NCBI RefSeq assembly: GCF_009739905.1 | Contig: NZ_CP034279.1 | Coordinates: forward strand, 6,014,001 to 6,078,000 | Direction of reading: 5' to 3' | DNA length: 64,000 bases | Source: Streptomyces ficellus | GTDB lineage: Bacteria > Actinomycetota > Actinomycetes > Streptomycetales > Streptomycetaceae | Translations under genes and position numbers: made by a program | The notes under the pieces: model-generated | The model's input: only the letters and a program-made list of their open reading frames with translations | The model's database searches: none | Told to the model about the DNA's origin: nothing | Shown: positions 26,129-34,202 of the stretch, one piece after another | How positions within the stretch are numbered: position 1 is the stretch's first letter | Layout of the letters: every line of letters starts with the position of its first letter

Positions 26129-26566
26129 ATGGACGAGACGACGACCGCCCCCGACGCGTACGAGATCTCCACCGACGCCGCCCGCCTCGACCGGGCCCGC
26201 ATCCACCACTGGCTCTCGACCGACGCGTACTGGGCCATCGGACGCAGCCGCGACAAGCAGGACCGCGCCATCGACGGATCGCTCAACTTCGGCGCCTACG
26301 AGACCTCCACCGGCGAACTCGTCGCCTACGCCCGCGCCGTCACCGACCACGCGACCTTCGCCTGGCTCTGCGACGTCTACGTCGACCGCGGGGCCCGCGG
26401 CAAGGGGCTCGGCACCGCACTGGCCCGGGCGGTGCGCGACCACTTCGCGTCGACCGGCGTCCACCGCATCATGCTCGCCACGCACGACGCGCACGAGGTG
26501 TACCGGAAGATCGGCTTCACGTCGCTGGACGTACCGGAGCACTGGATGGCCCTCCAGTTCCAGTAG
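26129..26566 (+). CDS. GNAT family N-acetyltransferase
   Basis: The 145-residue protein has a GNAT fold with the acetyl-CoA-binding RGARGKGLGTALARAV motif (about 87-102) and the C-terminal HEVYRKIGF segment. The substrate is unknown. It was started at the ATG directly before the conserved N-terminus. A short GC hairpin (26573-26588) follows it. Confidence 0.9.
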   Translation: MDETTTAPDAYEISTDAARLDRARIHHWLSTDAYWAIGRSRDKQDRAIDGSLNFGAYETSTGELVAYARAVTDHATFAWLCDVYVDRGARGKGLGTALARAVRDHFASTGVHRIMLATHDAHEVYRKIGFTSLDVPEHWMALQFQ

Positions 26567-26640
26567 CCGGTCGGGGCGGAGCCGCCCCCCAGGGCGCCGG
26601 TTCGGGCGGTGTCCGTCCCACCGGCTAGCCTGGGCGCACG

Positions 26641-27819
26641 ATGAACCGTCTGACCACGTCATGGGGCGCGTACGAACTCGCCCGACACCCCGAGGACCCG
26701 CGCGACCGACTGCGCGCCTGGGACGCAGCCGACGAGTACCTGCTGGGACACCTGGCCGAGTCCGCGCCCGCCGCCCTCGCGCCCTCCGCCCCCGCCACGG
26801 GCACCGTGGTCGTCGCCGGCGACCGGTGGGGCGCCCTGGCCACCTCGCTGGCCGGGCACCACCCCGGCCGGGTCGTCCAGATCACCGACTCGTTCCTGGC
26901 CCGCGAGGCGACCCGCGCCAACCTCGCGCGGGCCGGGCTCGACGAGACGTCCGTACGGCTCCTCACCACCAGGGACACCCCGCCGGAGCGCATCGACGTG
27001 CTCCTGGTCAGGGTGCCCAAGAGCCTGGGGCTCCTGGAGGACCAGCTGCACCGCCTGGCCCCGGCCCTCCACCCCGGCACGCTCGTCGTGGGCACCGGCA
27101 TGGTCAAGGAGATCCACACCTCCACGCTGCGGCTCTTCGAGCGTCTCATCGGCCCGACCCGCACGTCCCTCGCCGTGAAGAAGGCCCGGCTCATCTTCGC
27201 CACGCCCGACCCGGAGCTCCCGCGCACCGCCGGCCCCTGGCCGCACCGCTACACCCTCCCCGACGACGCCCCGGCCGCCGTCGCGGGCCGCACCGTGGTC
27301 AACCACGCCGGCATCTTCTGCGCCGACCGCCTCGACGTCGGCACGCGCTTCTTCCTCCAGCACCTGCCGCGCGGGCTCGGCGACGCCCGGGTCGTCGACC
27401 TGGGCTGCGGCAACGGCGTGGTGGGCCTGGCCGTGGCACTCGCCGAACCAGCCGCCCGGCTGCTCTTCACCGACGAGTCCTACCAGGCCGTGGCGTCCGC
27501 CGAGGAGACCTTCCGGGCGGGTGCCGGACCGGACCGCGAGGCGGAGTTCCTGGTCGGCGACGGACTCGCGGACGTACCGGCCGGCTCCGTCGACCTCGTC
27601 CTGAACAACCCGCCCTTCCACAGCCACCAGGCCACGACCGACCTGACCGCCCGCCGGATGTTCACCGGCGCCCGGCGCGCACTGCGCAGCGGCGGCGAAC
27701 TGTGGGTCGTCGGCAACCGGCACCTCGGCTACCACGTGACGCTGCGGCGCATCTTCGGCAACGCGGACGTCGTGGCGAGCGACCCGAGGTTCGTGGTCCT
27801 GCGGGCCGTGAAGAAGTAG
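26641..27819 (+). CDS. RlmG/RsmC-like rRNA (guanine-N2) methyltransferase
   Basis: The 392-residue protein has two Rossmann-like halves as in RlmG and RsmC: an N-terminal pseudo-domain (about 1-195) and a C-terminal catalytic domain with SAM motif VVDLGCGNGVVGLAVA and the N2-guanine methyltransferase signature NNPPFHS. It should methylate a guanine in rRNA; RlmG acts at G1835 of 23S rRNA in E. coli. It starts with ATG and converges with the cupin gene. Confidence 0.88.
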   Translation: MNRLTTSWGAYELARHPEDPRDRLRAWDAADEYLLGHLAESAPAALAPSAPATGTVVVAGDRWGALATSLAGHHPGRVVQITDSFLAREATRANLARAGLDETSVRLLTTRDTPPERIDVLLVRVPKSLGLLEDQLHRLAPALHPGTLVVGTGMVKEIHTSTLRLFERLIGPTRTSLAVKKARLIFATPDPELPRTAGPWPHRYTLPDDAPAAVAGRTVVNHAGIFCADRLDVGTRFFLQHLPRGLGDARVVDLGCGNGVVGLAVALAEPAARLLFTDESYQAVASAEETFRAGAGPDREAEFLVGDGLADVPAGSVDLVLNNPPFHSHQATTDLTARRMFTGARRALRSGGELWVVGNRHLGYHVTLRRIFGNADVVASDPRFVVLRAVKK

Positions 27820-27849
27820 CCGCCCGGCCCTTCCGGCAGGGGCGCCCGC

Positions 27850-28383
27850 TCAGCCGGCCGGCAGCCGGGCGCCGCACCACCCGCAGAAGCGGATGCCGGA
27901 CGTGTCGGGAGCGAGCCGGCCGCACTCGGTGCACACCCGGCCCAGCAGGCACGCCGCCTCGCCGCCCTCCCGCTCCGCCCTCCCGGCGTCCGGAGCTACC
28001 GGTGCCTCCGCCGCCGCCGGGGCGCCACCGATGGAGAGGCCCGGCCGGCGCCGGTGCACCGTCACATACGTCAGCCCCCGCGGCCCCGCCGCCACACCGC
28101 GTCGCGCACCACGCGGCAGCCACACCAGGCACCCCGCCACCAGCGGCCGTTCGCCCTCCCCGGTGTCGAGCAGCCCGGCGCCGTCCACGACGTACAGCAG
28201 GACGTCCAGGGCCGGCTCGACGTGCGCGGCGACCCGCACACCGGCGGCCACGCGCACCACGTTGGCGTCCAGCTGACGGCCGTCCTCCGCGAGACGCCAC
28301 AGGGCGCCGCTCCGGTCGGCGGGCACCTCCCGCAACACCTCCGGCATACGGGCAAGCACCTCCGCCACCGGTTCCGCCACCAC
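27850..28383 (-). CDS. Cupin-like protein with C-terminal zinc ribbon
   Basis: The 177-residue protein has a cupin-like beta-barrel (about 25-110; HVEPALDVLLYVVDGAGLLDTGEGE...CLVWLPRGARRGV) and a C-terminal zinc-ribbon of two Cys-x2-Cys pairs (CTECGRLAPDTS...FCGWC). Start GTG 28383 follows GGAGGGGACAGG. It is divergent from the repeat protein gene, which also carries a cysteine cluster. Function is unknown; a sensor-like or regulatory role is possible. Confidence 0.72.
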   Translation of the reverse strand: MVAEPVAEVLARMPEVLREVPADRSGALWRLAEDGRQLDANVVRVAAGVRVAAHVEPALDVLLYVVDGAGLLDTGEGERPLVAGCLVWLPRGARRGVAAGPRGLTYVTVHRRRPGLSIGGAPAAAEAPVAPDAGRAEREGGEAACLLGRVCTECGRLAPDTSGIRFCGWCGARLPAG

Positions 28384-28514
28384 CCTGTCCCCTCCAGTCC
28401 GCCGAGCCGCCCGAGCAGCGGATCCTACCGCCACGCCACCCGCCCCCCGTGTCACCGCCGTGGCTGCCGGGGCCGCCGTGGCCGCCGTGGGCGCGGGGCC
28501 GCCGGGGAAAAGCC

Positions 28515-30092
28515 TTGGCCGTTCTGCCGCAGCCCGAGCAGGATGTCCGGGTGCCCCGCGCCCATCCCCGTGCCCTGTACGGTCTCGCCGCCAATCCGGC
28601 CCTGCCGCCCGACCTCGTCGACCGGCTGATCGACGTCGCGGACGCCGAACTCGGCGGGGTCCTCGCCGATCGCCCGGACCTCACGCACACGCAGGCGGTC
28701 GCGCTGGCCGACCGCGTCGAGGAGGCGGCCGTGCCACTCGCCTGTGCGGGCAGACTGACGGCTGCCGACGTCGACCCGGTGGCGCGCCCGCACGCCGCGC
28801 TCGCGCTGCTTGACGCCGGGAGCGGCGACCCTGAGTGGGCGCGCCGGTTCGTCGCGGACCCGGCCGTGGACCACCGGGAGAGGCTGGGCGCCTGTCCCGG
28901 ACTGCCGCCCGACGTGACGGAGGCGCTCGCCGCCGACCCGGACGTACGCGTCGTCGCCGAGCTGGCGCTGTGGGCGACGCCCGACCTGGCTGCCCGGCTC
29001 GCGCGGCACCCGCACACCGAAGTCCGCAGCGCGGTGGCGCACAACGAGGCGACGCCACCGGAGGTGCTGGCGATGCTGCTCGCGGGTGTGGGCCTGCCGG
29101 CCGCGCGGCGGTGCCTGGTGTGCGACCAGAAGGAAACGCCCTCCGTCCACGATGCGCACGGCCGACGACCCCACGGCGAGCCGCTGCCCGGCGACGCGTG
29201 TGACGGCTCCCACCAGTCCGCCGTTCTCCGGCTGCGGGCCCGAGCGCTGGGCAACCCGGCCACGCCCACCGCGTCCGTCACCGGCTACGCCGGACACCCC
29301 TCCGTGCTCCTGCGCCGGCAGCTCGCGACCCGCCGGGACCTGCCGCCGGGGGTCGGCGAACGGCTCGCCGCCGATCCGGCCCCGGGCGTACGGGGCGATC
29401 TGGCCGAGAACCCCGCGATCGGTGAGGCGCTGATGCGCGTGCTCGCCCGGGACCGAGATCCCGGGGTACGGCGGAGCCTCGCGCTCAACCCGCGGGTACC
29501 GCTCGACGTGCTCACCGGCCTGGCCCGTACCACCAGGATCGGCTCGATCCTGCTCCCCCGGATCGCCGCCGCCTCTCCCGCCGAGGTCGAGGAGCGGGCC
29601 GCCTCACCGGAGCCCGCCGTACGGACGCTCCTGGCCGAGCGACGTGATATGCCCGCCGGGGTGCGGGACGCGCTGGCCCTCGACCCCGACGCGAAGGTGG
29701 TCAAGGCGGTGGCACCACACCCCGGGCTCACCGGAGCGCGGCTGCGCGCCATGGTCGACGACCACGGAAGCCGCACCGCCGCCCGGGTGGCCGCCAACCC
29801 CGATGCCCCGGCTGCCCTGCTGGAGGACCTGGTCCTGCGCGAGCCTCCGGTGCGAGGGGTCTTCCGCGAGGTGGCGCGGCACCGCAACGCCGGCGCGCGG
29901 GCCCTGCTCGCCTGCCTCGTGGACGAGCGTGCCCGGCCCGTCGCCGCCGGGCACCCGGCCCTGCCGGTGGCGGCCCTGCGCGAGCTGCTCGCCGACGACG
30001 AGGACGTGGCCGAGGCGGCCGCCGCCAACCCTTCACTGCCCCCGGCCCTGATGCGCGCCCTGCTGAGCCGCGCGAACCAAGCAGCAGCGTGA
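28515..30092 (+). CDS. Leucine-rich repeat variant / HEAT-like repeat protein with a Cys-Cys-Cys-His insert
   Basis: The 525-residue protein is built of about 20-25-residue helical repeats with the recurrent pattern 'LAANPALPPDLVDRL / LAADPDVRVVAELA', typical of leucine-rich repeat variant proteins. In the middle is an insert with Cys200-x2-Cys203-x25-Cys229-x3-His233, ending in CDGSH, which could bind zinc or an iron-sulfur cluster. There is no membrane segment or enzymatic motif. TTG 28515 has GGGGAAAA upstream; GTG 28551 is an alternative start. It ends 2 bases before a convergent gene. Confidence 0.78.
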   Translation: MAVLPQPEQDVRVPRAHPRALYGLAANPALPPDLVDRLIDVADAELGGVLADRPDLTHTQAVALADRVEEAAVPLACAGRLTAADVDPVARPHAALALLDAGSGDPEWARRFVADPAVDHRERLGACPGLPPDVTEALAADPDVRVVAELALWATPDLAARLARHPHTEVRSAVAHNEATPPEVLAMLLAGVGLPAARRCLVCDQKETPSVHDAHGRRPHGEPLPGDACDGSHQSAVLRLRARALGNPATPTASVTGYAGHPSVLLRRQLATRRDLPPGVGERLAADPAPGVRGDLAENPAIGEALMRVLARDRDPGVRRSLALNPRVPLDVLTGLARTTRIGSILLPRIAAASPAEVEERAASPEPAVRTLLAERRDMPAGVRDALALDPDAKVVKAVAPHPGLTGARLRAMVDDHGSRTAARVAANPDAPAALLEDLVLREPPVRGVFREVARHRNAGARALLACLVDERARPVAAGHPALPVAALRELLADDEDVAEAAAANPSLPPALMRALLSRANQAAA

Positions 30093-30094
30093 CG

Positions 30095-30700
30095 TCACGC
30101 GGGGACGGCGAGCGGCGGGTGTTCCAGCACGCGGGGCTTGTACTCCACCAGCTGGGTGCGGCCGTCGAAGGTGCGGTGCTCGATCATCTCGAGGGCGACG
30201 TCCGGGTAGCCGTCGTAGATGCGTTCCGCGCCCGTGGCCCCGGTGATCACCGGGAACATCACGACCCGGAAGCGGTCGACGAGTCCGGCCCGCAGCAGGG
30301 ACCGGCACAGGCTGAGGCTGCCGATCGTGCTGAGCAGCCCCGAGCCGTTCGACTTCATGGCGCGGACCGCCTCGACGGCGTCGCCGCGGACGAGCGTGGA
30401 GTTGGCCCATGTCAGCGGCTCGGTGAGTGAGGAGGAGAACACCACCTTGGGCGCCTGGGTGAGCTCGTCCACGGACGCCTCTTCCTCGGGCCGGAACTCG
30501 TCCTGGCCGGCCGGGACCTCGCCCGCGGCGAAGCCCGACATCAGGCGGTAGGTGTTCGCTCCCATCAGGTAGGTGACCTCGGGCTGATCGCCGAGCCATG
30601 CGAGGTACTCCGGGCCTTCGAGGCCCCAGAACCCGGGCCAGCCCTCTCCCGACGCGTAGCCGTCGAGGGAGGTGATGAAGTCGACGAGAAGCTCCGACAT
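30095..30700 (-). CDS. Dihydrofolate reductase-like (RibD C-terminal domain) protein
   Basis: The 201-residue protein matches the RibD-C/DHFR-like family (VDFITSLDGYASG, YLMGANTYRLM, STIGSLSLCRSLLRAGLVDRFRVVMFPVITG). Stand-alone members are NADPH-binding proteins of unclear substrate and are often annotated as deaminase-reductases. It has a normal ATG start and no operon partner. Confidence 0.88.
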   Translation of the reverse strand: MSELLVDFITSLDGYASGEGWPGFWGLEGPEYLAWLGDQPEVTYLMGANTYRLMSGFAAGEVPAGQDEFRPEEEASVDELTQAPKVVFSSSLTEPLTWANSTLVRGDAVEAVRAMKSNGSGLLSTIGSLSLCRSLLRAGLVDRFRVVMFPVITGATGAERIYDGYPDVALEMIEHRTFDGRTQLVEYKPRVLEHPPLAVPA

Positions 30701-30840
30701 GGCGCTGTCCTTTCGTGGGGTGTCACGAGTCGAGGGGTGTCACGAGCTTGGACCGGCCGTGCGCCGCAAACTCATCGGCCGCGCCGGGGAGCGCGGGCCA
30801 CGTCCCACGCGTGGACCCCCGCTCGACTCGCCGCCAGCGC

Positions 30841-30877
30841 ATTGCATAAAAGTGCAGCCTTGCGTATAGTCATGCCA
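30841..30877 (+). promoter_or_regulatory. argC promoter overlapped by ARG-box-like sequences
   Basis: TTGCAT (30842-30847) and TATAGT (30865-30870) with a 17-base spacer form a good sigma-HrdB-type promoter. TTGCATAAAAGTGCA and TTGCGTATAGTCATG are two AT-rich imperfect copies of the Streptomyces ARG box, so ArgR with arginine would cover both promoter elements. A similar arrangement precedes argG. Confidence 0.75.
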
Positions 30878-30894
30878 TCGACGAGGAGGCTTCG

Positions 30895-31923
30895 ATGGCA
30901 GTACGAGCAGCAGTGGCGGGCGCGAGCGGATACGCGGGCGGAGAGGTGCTCCGTCTGCTCCTCGGGCACCCCGGGGTCGAGATCGGCACCCTGACCGGCC
31001 ACTCCAACGCCGGCCAGACCCTCGGCAGCCTCCAGCCCCACCTGCTGCCGCTCGCCGACCGCGTCCTGGAGCCGACCACCGCCGAGGCCCTCGCCGGTCA
31101 CGACGTGGTCTTCCTGGCCCTGCCGCACGGCCAGTCCGCGGCCGTCGCCGAGCGGCTCGGCGACGACGTCCTGGTCATCGACATGGGCGCCGACTTCCGG
31201 CTGAAGGACGCGTCCGACTGGGAGACGTTCTACGGCTCCCCGCACGCCGGAACCTGGCCCTACGGCCTCCCCGAGCTGCCGGGCGCCCGCGCCGCGCTGG
31301 AGGGGGCCAAGCGCATCGCGGTGCCCGGCTGCTACCCCACCGCCGTGTCGCTCGCGCTCTTCCCGGCGTACGCCGCCGGACTCGCCGAGCCGGAAGCGGT
31401 GATCGTCGCCGCGACCGGGACCTCCGGCGCCGGCAAGGCGCTCAAGCCGCACCTGCTCGGCTCCGAGGTCATGGGCTCCATGAGCCCCTACGGCGTCGGC
31501 GGCGGCCACCGCCACACCCCCGAGATGATGCAGAACCTCGGCACGGTCGCGGGCGAACCGGTCACCGTCTCCTTCACCCCGACCCTCGCCCCCATGGCAC
31601 GCGGCATCCTCGCCACGTGCAGCGCCAGGGCGAAGCGGGGCACCACCGCCGAGGACGTCAGGGCCGCCTACACCAAGGCGTACGCCGACGAGCCCTTCGT
31701 CCACCTCCTCCCCGAGGGCCGGTGGCCCGCGACCGCCTCCGTCTACGGCTCCAACGCCGTGCAGGTGCAGGTCGCGTACGACGCGGCGGCGGGCCGCGTT
31801 ATCGCCATCAGCGCCATCGACAACCTCACCAAGGGCACCGCCGGCGGAGCGGTGCAGAGCATGAACATCGCCCTCGGGCTCCCCGAGGACACGGGTCTTT
31901 CCACGATCGGGGTCGCACCGTGA
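30895..31923 (+). CDS. argC: N-acetyl-gamma-glutamyl-phosphate reductase
   Basis: The 342-residue enzyme reduces N-acetylglutamyl phosphate to the semialdehyde, the third step to ornithine. It shows AGASGYAGGEVLRLL (NADP binding), the catalytic cysteine in VPGCYPTAVSLAL, and GGHRHTPEM with the catalytic His. The ATG follows GAGGAGG. It is the first gene of argCJBDR, but an unusual 231-base spacer separates it from argJ. Confidence 0.97.
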   Translation: MAVRAAVAGASGYAGGEVLRLLLGHPGVEIGTLTGHSNAGQTLGSLQPHLLPLADRVLEPTTAEALAGHDVVFLALPHGQSAAVAERLGDDVLVIDMGADFRLKDASDWETFYGSPHAGTWPYGLPELPGARAALEGAKRIAVPGCYPTAVSLALFPAYAAGLAEPEAVIVAATGTSGAGKALKPHLLGSEVMGSMSPYGVGGGHRHTPEMMQNLGTVAGEPVTVSFTPTLAPMARGILATCSARAKRGTTAEDVRAAYTKAYADEPFVHLLPEGRWPATASVYGSNAVQVQVAYDAAAGRVIAISAIDNLTKGTAGGAVQSMNIALGLPEDTGLSTIGVAP

Positions 31924-31930
31924 GCGACGC

Positions 31931-31989
31931 ACGTGCAGCCACCGGACCGCGGACAACGACGATGCCCGCACCTCTGCGCTGCGCGGGCG
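31931..31989 (+). repeat. Direct repeat, copy 1, argC-argJ spacer
   Basis: This 59-base unit recurs at 32050-32108 with two mismatches. It is followed by GCGAACGGAGAGGCACCGTG (31995-32014), which mirrors the true argJ start region at 32138-32157. Confidence 0.85.
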
Positions 31990-32015
31990 GAGAAGCGAAC
32001 GGAGAGGCACCGTGA

Positions 32016-32051
32016 GCTGGGGGCACCTCCCAGCGGCAGCTGGGGGAGCAC
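32016..32051 (+). repeat. Palindromic mini-repeat in the argC-argJ spacer
   Basis: GCTGGGGGCACCTCCCAG followed by a short centre and CTGGGGGAGCAC matches the element within pheT at 17197-17237. It sits exactly between the two direct-repeat copies, as if the element and the duplication arose together. Confidence 0.75.
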
Positions 32052-32108
32052 GCGCAGCCACCGGGCCGCGGACAACGACGATGCCCGCACCTCTGCGCTG
32101 CGCGGGCG
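32050..32108 (+). repeat. Direct repeat, copy 2, argC-argJ spacer
   Basis: Second copy of the 59-base unit at 31931-31989. Both contain GCCCGCACCTCTGCGC followed by GCGGGC, which can fold into a hairpin. Confidence 0.85.
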
Positions 32109-32154
32109 ACAGTGACATCAGCCGCTACCGCGGCGGGGCGAACGGAGAAGCACA

Positions 32155-33306
32155 GTGAGCGTCACGGCAGCAAAGGGATTCACGGCCGCGGGCGTCGCCG
32201 CCGGGATCAAGGCGAACGGCAACCCGGACCTGGCCCTCGTGGTCAACGAGGGGCCCCGCCGCGCCGCCGCGGGCGTCTTCACCTCCAACCGCGTCAAGGC
32301 CGCGCCCGTCCTGTGGTCCGAGCAGGTCCTGAAGACCGGCGAACTGCGGGCCGTCGTCCTCAACTCCGGCGGCGCCAACGCCTGCACCGGCCCCAAGGGC
32401 TTCCAGGACACCCACGCCACCGCCGAGAAGGTGGCGGAGGTGCTGGACATCGGCGCCGGCGAGGTCGCCGTCGCGTCCACCGGCCTCATCGGCGTACTCC
32501 TGCCCATGGACAAGCTCCTGCCGGGCGTCGAGAAGGCCGCCGGGGAGCTGTCCGAGCACGGCGGCGAGAAGGCCGCCATCGCCATCAAGACCACCGACAC
32601 CGTCCACAAGACGTCCGTGGTGACCAAGGAGGGCTGGACCGTCGGCGGCATGGCCAAGGGCGCGGGCATGCTCGCCCCGGGCCTCGCGACCATGCTCGTC
32701 GTGCTCACCACGGACGCCGATGTCGACGCCGCGACCCTCGACAAGGCGCTGCGCGACGCGACCCGCGTCACCTTCGACCGGGTCGACTCCGACGGCTGCA
32801 TGTCCACCAACGACACCGTCCTGCTCCTCGCGTCCGGCGCGTCCGGCACGACCCCCGCGTACGCCGACTTCGCCGACGCCGTGACCCGGGTCTGCGACGA
32901 CCTCGGCCGCCAGCTCATCGGTGACGCCGAAGGCGCGTCCAAGGACATCCGCGTCGAGGTGGTCAACGCGGCGAGCGAGGCCGACGCCGTCGAGGTCGGG
33001 CGCTCCATCGCCCGCAACAACCTCCTCAAGTGCGCCATCCACGGCGAGGACCCCAACTGGGGCCGTGTCCTGTCCGCCATCGGCACCACCGGCGCCGTCT
33101 TCGAGCCCGACCGGCTCAACGTCGCCATCAACGGCGTCTGGGTCTGCAAGAACGGCTCGGTCGGCGAGGACCGCGACCTCGTCGACATGCGGTACCGCGA
33201 AGTGAAGATCACCGCCGACCTCGCGGCGGGAACCGAGTCCGCGGTCATCTGGACCAACGACCTCACCGCCGACTACGTCCACGAGAACAGCGCGTACAGC
33301 TCATGA
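32155..33306 (+). CDS. argJ: Bifunctional ornithine acetyltransferase / N-acetylglutamate synthase
   Basis: The 383-residue ArgJ precursor self-cleaves at the conserved Thr in KGAGMLAPGLATML (T-M-L after the cut) to give alpha and beta subunits, and recycles the acetyl group from acetylornithine to glutamate. Other conserved segments are LNSGGANACTG, VDSDGCMSTNDT and GEDPNWGR. GTG 32155 follows GGAGAAGCACA. Its stop overlaps the argB start (ATGA). Confidence 0.97.
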   Translation: MSVTAAKGFTAAGVAAGIKANGNPDLALVVNEGPRRAAAGVFTSNRVKAAPVLWSEQVLKTGELRAVVLNSGGANACTGPKGFQDTHATAEKVAEVLDIGAGEVAVASTGLIGVLLPMDKLLPGVEKAAGELSEHGGEKAAIAIKTTDTVHKTSVVTKEGWTVGGMAKGAGMLAPGLATMLVVLTTDADVDAATLDKALRDATRVTFDRVDSDGCMSTNDTVLLLASGASGTTPAYADFADAVTRVCDDLGRQLIGDAEGASKDIRVEVVNAASEADAVEVGRSIARNNLLKCAIHGEDPNWGRVLSAIGTTGAVFEPDRLNVAINGVWVCKNGSVGEDRDLVDMRYREVKITADLAAGTESAVIWTNDLTADYVHENSAYSS

Positions 33307-34202
33307 GCACTCGCAAGCACACCGCACTGCCCAAGGCGCAGATCCTCATCGAGGCCCTGCCCTGGCTGACACGCCATCACGGCAAGACCGTCGTCATCAA
33401 GTTCGGCGGCAACGCCATGATCGACGAGGAACTGAAGGCCGCCTTCGCCCAGGACGTCGTCTTCCTGCGCCACGCCGGCCTCAAGCCGGTCGTCGTGCAC
33501 GGCGGCGGACCCCAGATCAGCGCCCAGCTCGACAAACAGGGCCTGGTCAGCGAGTTCAAGTCCGGCCTGCGCGTCACCACTCCTGAAGCGATGGACGTCG
33601 TACGGATGGTCCTGGCCGGGCAGGTGCAGCGCGAGCTCGTGGGGCTGCTCAACCAGCACGGCCCGTTCGCCGTCGGGATGACCGGCGAGGACGCGCAGAC
33701 CATCACCGCCACCAAGCACCAGCCACGCATCGAGGGCGAACTCGTCGACATCGGGCGGGTCGGTGAGATCACCCGGATCGACACCGGTGCCATCGAGGCA
33801 CTGCTGGACAACGGCCGCATCCCGGTCGTCTCCTCGATCGCCCGCTCCGAGGACGACGGACATGTCTACAACGTCAATGCTGATACGGCGGCTGCGGCAC
33901 TCGCTGCGGCGCTGGGTGCCGAAACCCTGATGGTCCTGACCGACGTCGAGGGCCTCTACGAGGACTGGCCCCACAGCGACGAGGTCATCAGCCGGCTCAC
34001 CGCCGCCCAGCTGGAGAAGCTGCTGCCCGAGCTCTCCAGCGGCATGGTCCCCAAGATGGAGGGCTGCCTGCACGCCGTACGCAACGGCGTCACCACCGCC
34101 CGCGTCATCGACGGGCGCGTACAGCACTCGATCCTGCTGGAGATCTTCACCGACGAGGGCATCGGCACGATGGTCGTGCCGGACGGACAGGGGGACGCAT
34201 GA
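33303..34202 (+). CDS. argB: Acetylglutamate kinase
   Basis: The 299-residue amino acid kinase phosphorylates N-acetylglutamate. It shows VIKFGGNAM at the ATP site, VVVHGGGPQIS, and NVNADTAAAALA. ATG 33303 overlaps the argJ stop by 4 bases, and its own stop overlaps argD by 4, so argJ-argB-argD are coupled in translation. The N-terminal extension before KTVVIKFGG is typical of arginine-inhibited forms. Confidence 0.97.
   Translation: MSTRKHTALPKAQILIEALPWLTRHHGKTVVIKFGGNAMIDEELKAAFAQDVVFLRHAGLKPVVVHGGGPQISAQLDKQGLVSEFKSGLRVTTPEAMDVVRMVLAGQVQRELVGLLNQHGPFAVGMTGEDAQTITATKHQPRIEGELVDIGRVGEITRIDTGAIEALLDNGRIPVVSSIARSEDDGHVYNVNADTAAAALAAALGAETLMVLTDVEGLYEDWPHSDEVISRLTAAQLEKLLPELSSGMVPKMEGCLHAVRNGVTTARVIDGRVQHSILLEIFTDEGIGTMVVPDGQGDA

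Noticed and set aside
26070..30092. A 4-kb open frame on the plus strand
   Set aside because: It runs through an acetyltransferase, a methyltransferase and a cupin gene in other frames, and its translated first part is Arg/Pro-rich without any domain. Only the last 1.6 kb is the real repeat-protein gene. High GC content keeps such frames open.
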